DNA from: Bradysia coprophila
Lineage: Eukaryota; Arthropoda; Insecta; Diptera; Sciaridae
DNA: 64,000 nt
Assembly (NCBI RefSeq): GCF_014529535.1
Contig: NW_023503972.1
Location: 496,001-560,000, forward strand
Direction of reading: 5' to 3'
Position numbers and translations under genes: made by a program. The notes under the pieces were generated by a model. It did not search any database, was not told where the DNA came from, and saw only the letters and a list, made by a program, of their open reading frames with translations. This document shows positions 48,339 through 62,200 of the stretch, in pieces; the first letter of the stretch is position 1; each line of letters begins with the position of its first letter.

Positions 48339-48547
48339 TTATATATTATGCACCTGTTGCCAAGATTGGTATTTTGACGTGTAGGACATTATTGCCCTAG
48401 CCGAAGGCGTGGGTCATAATGCCTACACGTCAAAATAACAGTCTGGCAATAGGTGCATATCATATTTTATCTGTCGAGAACAGATATATCGAGATAAACA
48501 AAAACTCCCTAGATGGATAAGCTCGAGATTATCGTTCTAGACAGATA
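48338..48547 (+). mobile_element. Hairpin repeat, GCACCTGTTGCCA family, copy B
   Basis: Nearly identical to 38655-38874, differing at only a few bases (for example ATATCGAG against ATATCGAT and CTAGATGG against CTAGAGGG). The same hairpin core and TAGCCGAAGGCG tip are present. It is followed directly by another hairpin, GCACGTATGACAAAGCGG. Confidence 0.85.
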
Positions 48548-48552
48548 ATAAA

Positions 48553-48752
48553 TATTATGCACGTATGACAAAGCGGTCGAGGCTTGCCGAGACGGCTTGT
48601 CATACGTGCATATTCTTTTTTATCGCATAAGCGAAAACGAGACAACAAGATATGCGAATGACACTTTGACAATTTACAGAAGTATAATGTTTGTTTATAT
48701 ATCCTAGGTGAATAATTTTTTCGGGGAATCACACCGCGTATGCGATAAAATA
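48553..48752. mobile_element. Hairpin unit plus TTTTATCGCATA MITE, copy A
   Basis: A 60-bp hairpin (48553-48613; arms GCACGTATGACAAAGC and GCTTGTCATACGTGC, tip GGCTTGCCGAGAC) is followed by a 136-bp unit with ends TTTTATCGCATAAGCG and CGCGTATGCGATAAAA. The combination recurs inversely at 57740-58099. There the second unit is split by another MITE, so this is the empty-site copy. Confidence 0.8.
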
Positions 48753-48904
48753 CTATTATCGCATACGGTGTGTTGTGTGTGTATTGTGCGCTATATACAC
48801 GACGTACATAAGAGTAAACAAATTTACCCTAGAGAGGTTTCGCAAGCAAAATTATATCACTAGAAAAAGAGATGTTTGCCTACTGCGATAAAATACCTCA
48901 CTGA

Positions 48905-48988
48905 TATAAGGCTGTATAAAAGAGACTCGTACTAATACTTGCGCAAGCTCTCGTATACGTACATGTCTCTTATATACAGCCTTATAGC
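48905..48988. repeat. Hairpin, TAAGGCTGTATA arms
   Basis: ATAAGGCTGTATAAAAGAGAC is mirrored by GTCTCTTATATACAGCCTTAT with a tip around ACTTGCGCAAGCT. It belongs to the hairpin cluster 48.1-49.0 kb. Confidence 0.75.
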
Positions 48989-48989
48989 A

Positions 48990-50275
48990 GTAATGTACAA
49001 TTGTCTGCCTAGAAGAATAAATTCCCATTATCCCTCTAGAGCATTTTTGTTTATCTCTGTATATGTTCTCGGCAGATAGAAGGTGTAGAAGTGTATAGCC
49101 TTCGGCTCGACCAGCAATGCCCACATGTGTCGATACTAATTTCTTGTTTGTTTGCACCCCTTGCCTTCGGCTCGTGTGTGACCTCTAGCACATAATAAGC
49201 ATACGTAGCTATAATAATATTTTGTTATTTTGCGGCCAGAAAACGACTCATTACCGTCTTGCTCAAAACCATTTTCACGCATTTTTATGGCCGCAAGACA
49301 ACACTGTCTCGTCGGGCAATTTTTTTTTTTTTAACATTCGAAATACAACCTCACTCCAAGCCTCAACAAAAAATGTTCCAGTAAGACAGTAATGTTCTAT
49401 AGTTTAGTTGCGAGAACTTGCTCCTCGTTGCCATTTCAATGCCAAAGATAGCTTATAATTAACCACGACCATGCCCCTCGCCATGCCCCCATGCTAAAAA
49501 CGAAAGACAATCATGGAACGACAACAGTATCAATAAAATAATTGCTTCGACACGCGCATAACATAACTTGTAAGCCAGCAAGTTAAGAAAAAAGTTGTAA
49601 AAACTCTTCATGTATATAACTAATAGCTAACCCTTTCTTTATAACCAAAAGCTGCTAATGAACAGACGCACGTTCATTGTCTATATGTTTGAACAATATT
49701 ATTTCTGAAATATTGAAAATACTATATGCGAGAATTTCGATATCACTTGCCAGTTAAAGCCGATCGCGTTCGGATCGTTGTTGGTTCTCTTTTTCCACAT
49801 TTTACTATACATTAACTTGGCAAAGATATTTTACAAGACGTTCATTATTCACATATTCGACTGATAATGAAATGAATTGAAAAAGAACCAGTTCGCACAC
49901 AAAATTTTAGTTTGTTGGCAGTTTTCAACTAAATCGCATACATTTTAATGAGAATTCCTCATTTCTTCTCGTATTTATTATTGAATTCACCGGTGTGAAT
50001 TGGTGATTGTACACTCTCTTCTTTTCACCTGGAGGTTTTTACGATTTTTATTTTAAAACTGTGTGGTACTGTTGAGGCATTTGAATTTGTTAATTATGTC
50101 GTGACGAAAATAATAATTTTTTTCGTAACAATAATCCCGAATTGTGATAACGTGAAGTTGACAAAATAGCAGACTGAAGATATAGGCTAAATGTGACAGA
50201 GTTAGCTTAGTCAAAAGCTACTTTTTTGAGTGTTTTGTGTTAAAATAATTATTTTTACTGCAAAATTCGTACATC
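48990..50275. other. Upstream region of the SLC22 gene
   Basis: Leads into the first coding exon at 50276. The last few hundred bases should include the 5' UTR and the distal promoter, but no TATA box is convincing. Short ORFs have no support. Confidence 0.4.
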
Positions 50276-53200
50276 ATGGCTGTTGATCATACATTAGAGG
50301 AACTGATGGCCACATTAGGTAATATATCAGAGCACATTTTTCTTATCAAAAAGTGTATAATAAAATCGAAATCTGTCTTATCCAACTGACTATAGTCGAT
50401 ATTAATCCGTGCGTTAACTTGTCAGTTCAACATAATGTTACCCAGCAGTATCTATAGTTAATATGTAGGTGTTTCGTCCATACGTATATGAACATTACAA
50501 TAAGAATGTGTGTCTAACGATTCCATAAATATTGTTTTTTGTATTTCATTTTCTCGTTGAAGGTTTACAAATATTTATTCATTCACAACGGGTGTACACA
50601 CATCTTACATTACGTTTGTGCTATTATTCGCTAACGGAAAAGTAGCGCAATTTACTTCTTATCAGAATTTACCATTTCTCGACTGATTATTATACATCAA
50701 ATCTTTGGTATAATATGGTTTACCGGTTTGTCGGTATACATATCACGTTATACCCCCTAGTATCAAATCGTTATCAATTGTTTGTATGCTAATTTTATTG
50801 GGGTTACGGTGTTATCAGCGCTGTGGATGAGAATTGTAAAAATAATCAACGTATAACGTTACGTTTAGTATGGATATGGTTCGAGGCATGGTCATCTCAT
50901 TGAAAAGGAAGAGTGGAAAATGATTTAAAGAGACGCGTAAGACAGCGTGATCTTAATATATTGTTGTGATGTTGATTCTCGTTTTCCTAAGAAAACAACA
51001 GGAGATTGAAATTGCTTTTCTTGTAGTTGCTGTGATGTGATTACAATGTCTGGTGGCTAAAAATAAACGCGAGAACATTATCTTTGTCAGTGGTTTTACC
51101 TCTGTGTAATAAACTGTGACATTCACATTGTTTAATTTAATGGATTTTCTAAGAAATCTGCGTGTAGGGTTCTGGATTGGTACTCCGTTAAATGAATCGC
51201 TGTTTTCGTAAACATTTATCAATACAAATGAGAAAAAATTGAAAGCAATTCATTGTCAAATCAATCAATAAATCGATTTATAGTAATTCAAAGATGTGAA
51301 TTGAAATGTAGTTTGGATAGATCCCAAAGACAGAGAATATTTGATGAGAATTTTTCCACGAAACAAAAACATCAATTTGTTACAAAATTTCCAAAGCAAA
51401 AACAATAAATGACAGTTGGAGGTAGAAAACATTTAATTTCTTGCAAATGGACTAAATTATGTCAAAAATTCTGTAATTTTGACATTTTATCTTTGTCTTT
51501 TGCGTTCTTCTTTTGGCACAGTCTTCACAAAAAAGAAACTGATTTGACAGTTTATGTGACAAAATGTTTATTATGTCCATCGCCCTCTTTCTTTCATTCA
51601 GACATATCGGGCAGAAAATGAACGTTTTCTCCACTGAATTGTCAAATATGTTATTTTTGCAACGCGTTTCATTAACAAAAGGAGAATTTCCGCAACGCAC
51701 ACACACAAAATCTTTTTGATCTTTTAATAGAACATAAATTTTGTGAAAAACTTTTTCCATCAGAGAACAATAGTTATGCTTGAAGGCATAACATATGTGA
51801 CGTAATTTCCATAAATATGTTTCTATTATTATATGTTTAATACCAAAAGCCCAAATAAACATAAGCCTGACCCACTTAATGGTTCAATCAATTTCGTCAC
51901 AGATTTTTTTCGGATTGATTGAGTGTGTCCAAAATAATGTGTTGGAACAACAATGTTTTTATTGAAATCATCTGATTAAAAAACAGAAAAGCGTTTCTAT
52001 TTAACTATCGTTAAAAGTAAATTGGTTATGGTTGTTGATTAAACTTTTTTTTTATCAAATCAAGACTCAATAGCTAAACTAACTCACACACACGAAGAAT
52101 ATTTGTTGATTATTTGTCGATCTGTTTGAAATTGCTGTTGGAAGAGGTCACATGAGATTACTATATTTACATTAGTAGTACAATCGCTCTTGACGATACA
52201 TTTACGATTAATCGAATCCAGAGAAAATTTGACCAAAATAGCTAATTACTGACTTAACATATGCAACTATTGAGACTACTAAAACAAGGCAAATAATTAG
52301 TAAATGACATTCTTTCTGATCATCGACTCTAAAATTCAATAATTTAGAAAACAGTCTGCCCGTATTGCAATGCCATATTCTGAACAGAAAGATTAAACCG
52401 GAACATGTCGATTTGCTTTCCTAACAAAACGACAAAAAATAACCGAGAAAATTTTCATTGTTTCAAATGTAAGTTTCAAATGTTTTGTTCTAATTTGAGA
52501 GCTAAATTTAAAAAAAATTCAAGGTTTAACATTGAAGTGTTTTAGTTGAAAGAGCGAAAAAATTGGAGAGACTTTGCGTAGAAAGGAAAGCAGAAATTGG
52601 TGAGAGAAAAGCTATATTTTCTTTCCAACGAAAATTCTCTATTTTATGCTGACATTATTTACATTTCCTGCATTTCACACAAGTGTTTCTTGTCTTTTAG
52701 AGTTTGACCTACATACTTGACTTACTATTTGAATGTGAATGACTTCCGCGGGTATCGGTCTCACTATATTTTCATTACCTATGGGAAAAGTAACCTGAAA
52801 CTGTTGACAAACAAAGGTGGCAGCAAAAAATTTCCAGTGGCTTCTCAATCGACAGAGAGGTCGTTTTGTGTACTAAAAGTTATATATCGAAAATATCCAC
52901 TGAATCGTTCAGATTTTGCTGCCCCGTGAGTGTCCTGGCCGGTTCTATATAAGAATCTAGATAACTAAGACTCAAAACAAACATTTGTCTGTTCTGTCTG
53001 CTTAATTCTTTTATGCGAAATGCCCGAAAATCTGACGGAAAATGTTACATTGATAAATGTGGAATATGTTAGAAACGCAATTGATGCCAAAGGTGCGTTG
53101 AAAACTCAAAATTCTTAGGCCAACGGAGTGTATGGCAACTGTAATTTGACTTTTGTTAATACATTGTTAATGAAGTGTAGAGTGTACTCGATTGTAGTGT

Positions 53201-56200
53201 GGAGTCATTGATAATCTTTATTTGCCCTTTGTTATGTGAATATTTACAGACAATCCGAAGGAATTTGTTTCTCTTTTCTAATCTTATTTATTAAAACACT
53301 GAGTTGGAGCAGTTTTTAATATTATTATATTTGAGTAAATATCAGTCAATATTTGCAACAGTCACAGCCTGATAGAAACATCATATTATACGACCGAAGG
53401 GACAAGAGTAGAACAGTAATGACCTGATTATGCTATTGATTGTATTTGCACTGAAATTTTCGAATTAACACTATGCAGATTAACACGAACCATAAAAACC
53501 ACTGTTATAATGTATAACTTTACTGATGACACACCGAACTTCACTGACTGAAAGAGTTATAATTTGATGTTTAAGGGGTAAGGGGGGTAATGTTCTTAAA
53601 TCAAATTATTACAAAAAGTCGGTATTTGTACTTCATCTAGTTTAGGGACATATAATTCGATGAGTATACATTTGTGGAGGTTGATTTGATATTATGGTAC
53701 TACGTTAGTGAAGGGCCGTGACGCAAGTCCGTTCACACTGAAAAATTTGACAAAAAAAATTTCCGTAGAACTGAGGAACATACACATTTTTTTTACTTTT
53801 CCCCCTTCGCTCCTACTAACCCCACTTATTTTATCCGTAATCTCCGTCCATACGAGTTCAACGAGCTATCACACGCCTCATAAGGTTAAGATTTGGCCGA
53901 GATATTAAATTTCAAAACTTAAAAATTTGAAGAAATTTGTATGAAGAAATTTCAAGGACGTAATTCTAAGAAACTAATTTGAAGGAATTTTCATAAAAGC
54001 TTATAATTTCGGAGCTATTGAACTATAGGACCCATAACACAGAAAATATGGCAGATAGAAAGGTCGTTTAAAAGACAAAGCATACGTCGTTTGTTTTTTC
54101 TCTCTCTCACAACGTTGAGTACAATGTATCACATAAAATAGGCATCGTAGTACTAATCCTAATTTAATTTCCAGAATTCAGCAAATTTTCAGCGAGTTTA
54201 TCTCCATCAAATGAAATGTGATACAAAAATAACATGCAATGATAATCACATTTCGTTCCCATATTACCACACAATAACGCATATAACAACATAATCTTTT
54301 GATTTCAGTGGAAAATATTAAATGTGTAGTATTTAGTGATGTATTACAGTACCACTTCTCATCATAATAATTAGAAATACAATACCCCGAATGTTACGCA
54401 TTATTACGCACCAAGACCGTTTCATAATAAACTACAACACAACGGATCAATGTCTAATTAACCGATTTATACCGAAATTTGTCTCGTACGCCAATTCATA
54501 TTATTTTCAATCATTTATTTTCATGTGCATTTGATTGCGAGACGACTGTAGGTTATTACAGCCCAATAATACTAAGTTTTAACGGAACCTGTTTGATATG
54601 AAATTAATTGAATTGGCAACTTTTTTCTTCGGTGAACGGCGATTAATGTATTATTTAGTGTGAGACTGCTTAAGACATGACGCCTTCGTCTCGGGTTACA
54701 AAATTCCCGTTATGCGGAAGGAGAATATTTACGCTGTAAGTGCGCTTTAGAATTTGAATTTTTAATGAACGAATGATTGAAATAGTATGTTACATACCAA
54801 GGATCGAAAAGGTGTGTTTTAGACCCAGGTGGTGAAAACGTCCAGGGATGGAGCGACGCGAAGCGGAGCGGAGACCAAGGACGTTTTCACCACCGTGGTC
54901 TAAAACACACCTTTTCGATCCGTGGTATGTATACTATTTTTCTTCCTGGAGTACCAAAGTCACATTCCGAACAAAACATAACAACAGATTTGCACGCCAT
55001 ATTCAGCTGCGATCTCTATACCACATGCGAGATCGTATGCGATATCACAAAATCTCATGCGATATCACAATATCACATGCGAGATGGCATTCGATATAAC
55101 AAAATATAATGATAGATCGCATGCGATATCACAAAATCTGATGCGAGATCGCATTTAATATCACATGTGTAGCATTTTCATTTGTTATAGTACATGACGC
55201 ATCTGGGAAAAAATAAAGATAGGATCGAAAATGACATAAGCGGGAATGAAAATTGAGAGAAAAAAGTGTCGGAGAATGTTGCTCTTTCGGTACTAAATTT
55301 GGTGAGTGAATGTGACGGTTTTGGTACTTCAGGAAGAAAAATTAATTTCAACGCTTCCTTATATGAGAATGGGATGATAAAACGCTGCGTTAAAATGACC
55401 TTTTCACGTTACTTGTTGAATTGTTAGCGCCCATACGATGTGAATTGTAGTTAGTCGTTTGTGCTGGAAAAATTACAACATTTTTACTTAAAGCTTATCC
55501 CAAGAATTTGACAGCTTCACAAGAAGAGCTTTAAGCACTTTTTGAACATTTAGGTGTAAAAACCTTTTGCATAAAGAAAAAACCAACTAAAACTTTGAAA
55601 TGAATTCGACTGACCTGCTTGGAGCGCCTCGAAGTGACAGTATCTTAAAGTTACAGTCATGTCCATGGTCTATAAAGAACTCATTTATCGCGCTGATACT
55701 TTTTTCTAAAATCTTAAGTGATACAATGATTGAAGATGTGTTTCACTAATTTTTATCATTCAGAGATATCAACAAGTCTATACCTTGTATGCATTCATTC
55801 ATGTACACTTCGGTTCGATTACTAAAATAATTTGATAAATGGAAACAGTTGACGACAGTTAAAATTAAACCTGAATTTTCAGCTGATCCACTCATACAAA
55901 GACTACTCATACGTCTTTATCTTTATATGTGCGAAATAATCAGGCACAATCGCGTGGTAGTGGTAAGTCCTTATTATGACCTATGAACAGTTTTGTTTGT
56001 ATAAGTGAACGAGGGCAATAACAGCTGAAGCAAATAGGTTTCTTCCAAGGCCATTCAAAATGTCAATCGTCATCCACAGAGAAGCCAGCTCTTTAAAGTT
56101 TTAACGAACAAATTTGTTTAAGGTGCGGCTATGTTTGCTTCTGTGGATGACTGTCGGTTGTTTTCGGCCTGTAAAAATTCGTTTTTGCCGTACGATGGAA

Positions 56201-59200
56201 GAAACCTATTCATGTCTTAATTTCACTGACACCTACTGTACATTCTGTCATGTTTTGCTCTGCAATTGAATGGAAACTGTGAACGAAAACCGCTACTGTC
56301 TGCATTTGTTACTATGTCAATACATGAAATATCAACCTCTGCATGAAGTTTGAACAGTTTAATAAATGTTAAATGATGATAAACTTATAAATGTTATCTA
56401 CAAACTGAACGTGGTTGTTATATTAGCTCCATTCCATATGTAAACGGAGTTAAATGACTATCTTGTTACCAAACAATTTTTTGTAATATTATTGATATGG
56501 CTGAGTCGAAATAAATAAAAACATCACGCTACTAAGCGGGCCCGTACGATTCTCACGATGATTAATGTAAGATAGTCACTGTATCAGTTGTCCTGGATAT
56601 ACCATCCGCTTAAACTTATTTGTATTTCTTATAGTGCTCGGAACTGGTCAGGGGTTGCGCTCGGTCTAACCTGAACCTGATTTTCAATTTCGGGTTGGAT
56701 CTGAAGCTTAGATTTTTCAAGTCCGATCAGGTCAGAAAAATTGTCCTTCTCAACAGAAGTGAAAATTCTTCACTAAAAAACCAATCCTAACATCTCAATT
56801 CCAAGATCTGTAGATGTGTTAAACGCATATTAGCTCTGCTGTTTCGAACAGGTCTCAAAACTATTTGTAGAAGAATACAATTTGTTGTGCAAACATTATA
56901 TGTGGCTATTTTACGACTGCAGTTAATGCTAATTTTGTGACGAAAAATCGTCTGAGTTTAACATTATACTAAGTTTAATTTTATAAATAAATTCGCGCAG
57001 GTGATCAATAACGTTCAGTGTTAACATCATCATTTAAGTCAAACTTGTCGTTTATTACTTAGCCGATAAATGAAATAATAATGATCATGAAAATGTACAC
57101 TCGTTTAAACGAACTATTTACTTCATTTGATCAAAGATTTTCAGAGATTGATTTCAGAAATCTTTTACTTCATTTGTTTTGAATATGCTTTTTGCTATAT
57201 AAGACCTCATTAGTAAGAGCTTGTCGGTATTCTTGCTGTCGTTGTCGATAACAGAAGACCGCCGTCTGTAACAGGTCAATACTCTTCATTTTTCGAAAAA
57301 TATGACTAAAGTTCTCATTTGTTACTCTCAGACATGGAGTGAGTCATTGATAAAAAAATAATCGTGAGCGAAGCGAGTTATGTTTATTTGCATTTTGTGC
57401 AGCTATTTCTTAGCGCTAATTATTATATTCTTTCAGCGAGCTGGGCTAAGGTCACTTAGCCCATAGGTTTCTCTAAATATTTCCAAATTGCGTCGAAAGA
57501 AGTGCATGATTGAAGAAAAGTACAGTTTCGAGGCATGTAGAACGTAAATCAGTAATAGTATTTTATCACATACGCGCGGTGTTCGACTGTCAAAATTACT
57601 TAACTAGAAGTTTAATTCAAAAATTACACTTCAGTTCTATGCTGTTGTCTCGTTTTCGCTTATGTGATAAAATAGAGTACACACTTGTCACTATCAGTCT
57701 CGGCAAGCCTCGACTTCTTCGTGACAAGTGTGTAATATATATTATCGCATACGCGGTGTGATAGGTTTCTTCCATCGTACGGTAAAAACGAATTTTGACA
57801 GGCCGAAAAAAACCGACCGTCATCCACAGAAGCAAACATAACCGCAACTTAAACCAATTTGTTCGTTAAAATTTCAAAGTGAGGTTGTGTTGGCTTCTCT
57901 GTGGATGACGATTGCCATTTTGAACAACCTTGGAAGAAACCTTTTCCCCGAAAAAATTATTCACCTAGGATAAATTGTCAAAAATTGTCAAAGTGTCATT
58001 CGAATATCTTGTTGTCTTGTTTTCGCTTATGCGATAAAAAAGCATATGCACGTATGACAAGCCGTCTCGGCAAGCCTCGACCGCTTGTACGTGCATAATA
58101 TTTATTACATAACTCGGGATAATAAGATGAAAAGTAGAGTTTTCGTGTGAACACACGAAAACGAGACTTTTCATTTTTATCCCAAGTTATGTAATGGATT
58201 TTGTGCCACCGAGAATTGAAATACGACTCTTTTCAGCACTCATTTTAGTGTTGTAAAGTGACTTATTTCAGCACCCGTTTGATGTGATATTACAACACTC
58301 AAAGCAGTGTTGATATGGAATTTGTATGAGTTGTTACAGCATTCGTTTTAAAAAAATGCAAAGCAACGTGATCGATCAAATTTGAAGAGTGATTGTTTAC
58401 AATGAAAATTATCATTTTTTGTGCTCTTGTCTATTTCAATTCTCGGTTGGCACAAAGCATGATGTGCTACACGTATTGTAATGAGATTTTTTCAGCACAC
58501 GACCCAATTTTCCTTACGAGCGGAGCGAATTTGGGTCTAGTGCTGAAAAAATCAACATTACAATACTTGTAACACAACATACTATTACATGCTGAGGGCG
58601 TCGAAAGTAGTTTTTGAAACATGAAAAGTACGGTTTTCGACGCATGTAGCATGTAAAACTATTTATACTGACGATTTATGTCATCACTACGTCATCAAAA
58701 TAAGCGATGAGCTTGAAGAGTTTATGTTGAAACAAATGAAGTAAAAGAGTTTTGAAAACAGTTTAGATGGAATAGGAGAGTCGACAGTTAGTGATTGTAC
58801 TGGCAACATGTTAGCTGTTTGTAAATAGTATTTTACATGACTAGGGATAAAAAGATGAAAAGTAGAGTTTTCGTGTGAATTTTGTTGATCCGAGGCGAAG
58901 CCGAGGTCAATAAACACACGAAAACGAGACTTTTCACTTTTATCCCGAGTTATGTAATGAATTTTACATGCTGAGGGCGTCTAAAGTAGTGCTTAAAACA
59001 TGAAAAGTACGGTTTTCGACGCATGTAGCATGTAAAAGTTATAGAATTAATGGAGCATTTGACCTATTTTGTGGTGGACATGACAAAACTATAAAATTCT
59101 GGAGATTAAATTACTATTACACCTGCTGCACTGACTCCAAATTCTATTAATTATTGCTGTGAAATCAACTTTTCCATTCCATTCTTTTCGATTCTTTCAA

Positions 59201-62200
59201 TTTGTTTTTCTCAAGCATTAAGCAATTATACTTGATTCAAACGATTTAATTCATACTTGACGAACCATGTAACCATAAAAATGTTTTTTTGTATTTATTC
59301 TTAAAGCAAGGTGGATATGAAGTAATTTTGCGTAATTATTAAAAAATGGATTCGAATGAGAGACGGCTGTTAAAAATGTTGTTGGATTTTTGCAGACCTC
59401 AGCAACGATTTCATTGTTATGCATTTAATTTTCGTTTCGACGTGATTTATCTACTACTTCTAACAAATGAAGAATTTAATAGTAATTAGACCATACAAAC
59501 AGACACGCTCAAAACAAATCGATCGTAAATCTACCATTGCATAATTTATAGCGCAACTTAAAACTTAATGAACTCTTAATTAATTGGTTGACGAATTCAA
59601 TTTACATTTGTTGCCTCAATTCAATAGACGATTGTTGCGGCAATTGATTTTCAATTTAACTTATATGTTGAACTTGCTACGTCGGCAATTGAATTTTAGT
59701 TAATTAATAATTGAAAGTGCATATGAAAACGAGTATATACATTGATGCAGTTCAATTGCATCTGTGTGGCAAACACAATAAATTTTACTTTTTTTTTTAC
59801 TAAACTCAGTGGCGGAAAGTAAAACTTTCGTTGTCCTTTTTAAGAAAAACGTTGAATGCCACTCGCTGACAATATTTATTTTTCCAATGCATGCTCATTG
59901 AGCATCGCCAAAAGGAAATGAGAGGTTTTCAACACGAGCCGAGTTATGTAATCGAGTTCATCAACTAGTTAGGAATAGTAGATTACTATACCAGTGAAGT
60001 GATTTGATATCCAGATGAGTAAAAGTATCCGAGGGCTTCAGCCCGAAGTACTTTTACTCATCGTGATACGAGATATCAAATTATTTCACGTGTGAAGTAT
60101 AACGTTTTACTTTACGAGCGAGGGAAAAGGTTTTCACTAGTGAGGGAGTAGCCACCTTACCTCACTAGTAAAGTAAAATGATTTTCTGGGCACACGATGT
60201 GTAATGTCATATTAAAGAAAATATTTTCGTTTTGTTTTACAGGCGACTTTGGCCGATACCAAGGCTTTCAATTCGTTTTACATGTGCTGTCGGCTCTCAC
60301 AGCCGGTATTCACATGCTATCATTGGTATTAACATTTGAAGATTGTACCATCGAATTTATGTGAGTTTAACCAAACGTTTAATCCGTTCAGGTTACCGTA
60401 GCAGCTGTACCTGACCACAGATGTTTCATCGACGGCGTCGACACAAACACGTCGTTCGCTCCGTGGAACTCAACCGAAATACTCGAAGCAATTCCAATGA
60501 AAGGCGACAGTTTAGATGGCTGTTCCATGTACGGTTATGGCAACCAAACCGTATCATGCAGTAGATATGTGTACGACGACACGTATTACAAAACGTCCAA
60601 GACAATTGACTGGGATTTAGTTTGCGATCGGCGTTGGATGGGCGCAATAGCGCAGACAATTTACATGCTTGGCGTGTTTACAGGTGCAGTTACGTTGGGA
60701 GGTCTAGCGGATAGAATTGGAAGAAAGGCAGTTTTCTGTTGGTCAGCTTTGTTGCAGCTGATCTTGGGCGTTGCCGTTGCATTTATACCGGAGTACTTCT
60801 CATTTTTAGTAATTCGATTTTTGTATGGAATTTTCGGTTCGGCCGGAAGTTATATTTGTGGCTTTGTATTGACCATGGAACTGGTCGGTCCCAGTAAACG
60901 AACAGCTTGTGGTATTGCATTTCAAGCTATGTTTGCTGGTGGTGTGATGCTTGTCGCTGGATGGGGAGCTTTGATTCCGGATAGACAAATTTTACAGATG
61001 GTATACGGGCTGCACGGTCTTTTGCTAGTAGCTCATTGGTAACATCAATTTGTTCCTCATAATTATTGAGCGTCAATACAAGCGTCGATTCTCTTAGGTG
61101 GATTATGGACGAGTCGCCACGGTGGTTATGGATGCAAGGAAAATTCAGTAGTGCCGTTAACATCGTTAGCAAGGGTGTAAAGATGAATGGTAGAGGAATT
61201 GCGTTGGACAAAGAATATTACATATCTCGCGGCAACGCTACATTCACCAAACAAACAGAAACTTCATCGGCTGGCATATCCGATCTGTTTAAAACGCCAA
61301 GACTTCGTATGAAGACGCTCAACGTGTGCCTTTGTTGGTTTGCCAACTCTCTCGTTTATTACGGACTATCGCTGAGTGCGGGAAAACTTTACGGAAATCC
61401 ATTTTTGATTCTGTTCCTTATGGGATTGGTTGAGTTCCCGAGTTACATTGTTATTGTGCTGGTCTTGGATCGATTTGGTCGAAGATCTATTACTAGTGGA
61501 CTTATGCTGTTGGGGGGCCTGTGCTGCATTATTGCCGTTTTCATTGCGCAAGGAAGTACAGGTAAATTGCGATGCAACATATGCACGAAGGAACAATGAA
61601 AACATAAATTGTATTGATAGCCGCAACAACGATTGTGATGCTTGGAAAACTGTTTATTGCTGGATCGTTTGCTGTTATCTATAACTATTCTGCCGAGCTA
61701 TTTCCGACCGGTAAATTCGGTTAAAATTTGAGAATTCGAACTGGTTCATTGAAAATTTCGAAATTTTAGTTGTACGAAATTCAGCAATGGGTCTGGGATC
61801 CATGTGTGCTCGTTTATCCGGAGCATTAACTCCACTCATCACATTATTGGGTACTTTTACTCTAAAATTCTGATTAGGTGAATCAAATGTCTAATGCAAA
61901 AACCACAAACTTTACAGACAGTTTTGACCCGAAGGTGCCGGCCGTAATATTCGGAATCGTTGCACTCGCTTCTGGATTTTGGGTATGATAAATCATTTCA
62001 ATTTTTAAGGAAATATCTAACGTAAACGCAATGGACTTCTCTGACTATGTAGGTGATGTTTTTACCAGAAACAATGGACCAACCGATGCCCCAAAGTTTG
62101 GAGGATGGCGAAACGTTTGGTACTGGTAATACATGTTTCTCAAGAGGACGACAATCGAAAGTGTCTGATAACAATGAACGGATGGTTCCGTTAAATACAA

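Larger units (their letters stand above)
50319..60242 (+). other. Long first intron of the SLC22 gene, repeat-rich
   Basis: Bounded by the donor after TTAG (50319) and the acceptor TTTTACAG (60235-60242). The proximal promoter and alternative exon lie at 52.9-53.1 kb. From 54.8 kb on, most of the intron consists of MITEs and hairpins listed separately. Stretches 50.3-52.9 kb and 53.1-54.7 kb show no gene or resolved repeat. Confidence 0.75.

Noticed and set aside
55018..55166. CRISPR-like array of GCATGCGATATCAC repeats
   Set aside because: Units are irregular and abutting without unique spacers, and the genome is eukaryotic; it is a minisatellite in a TIR element.
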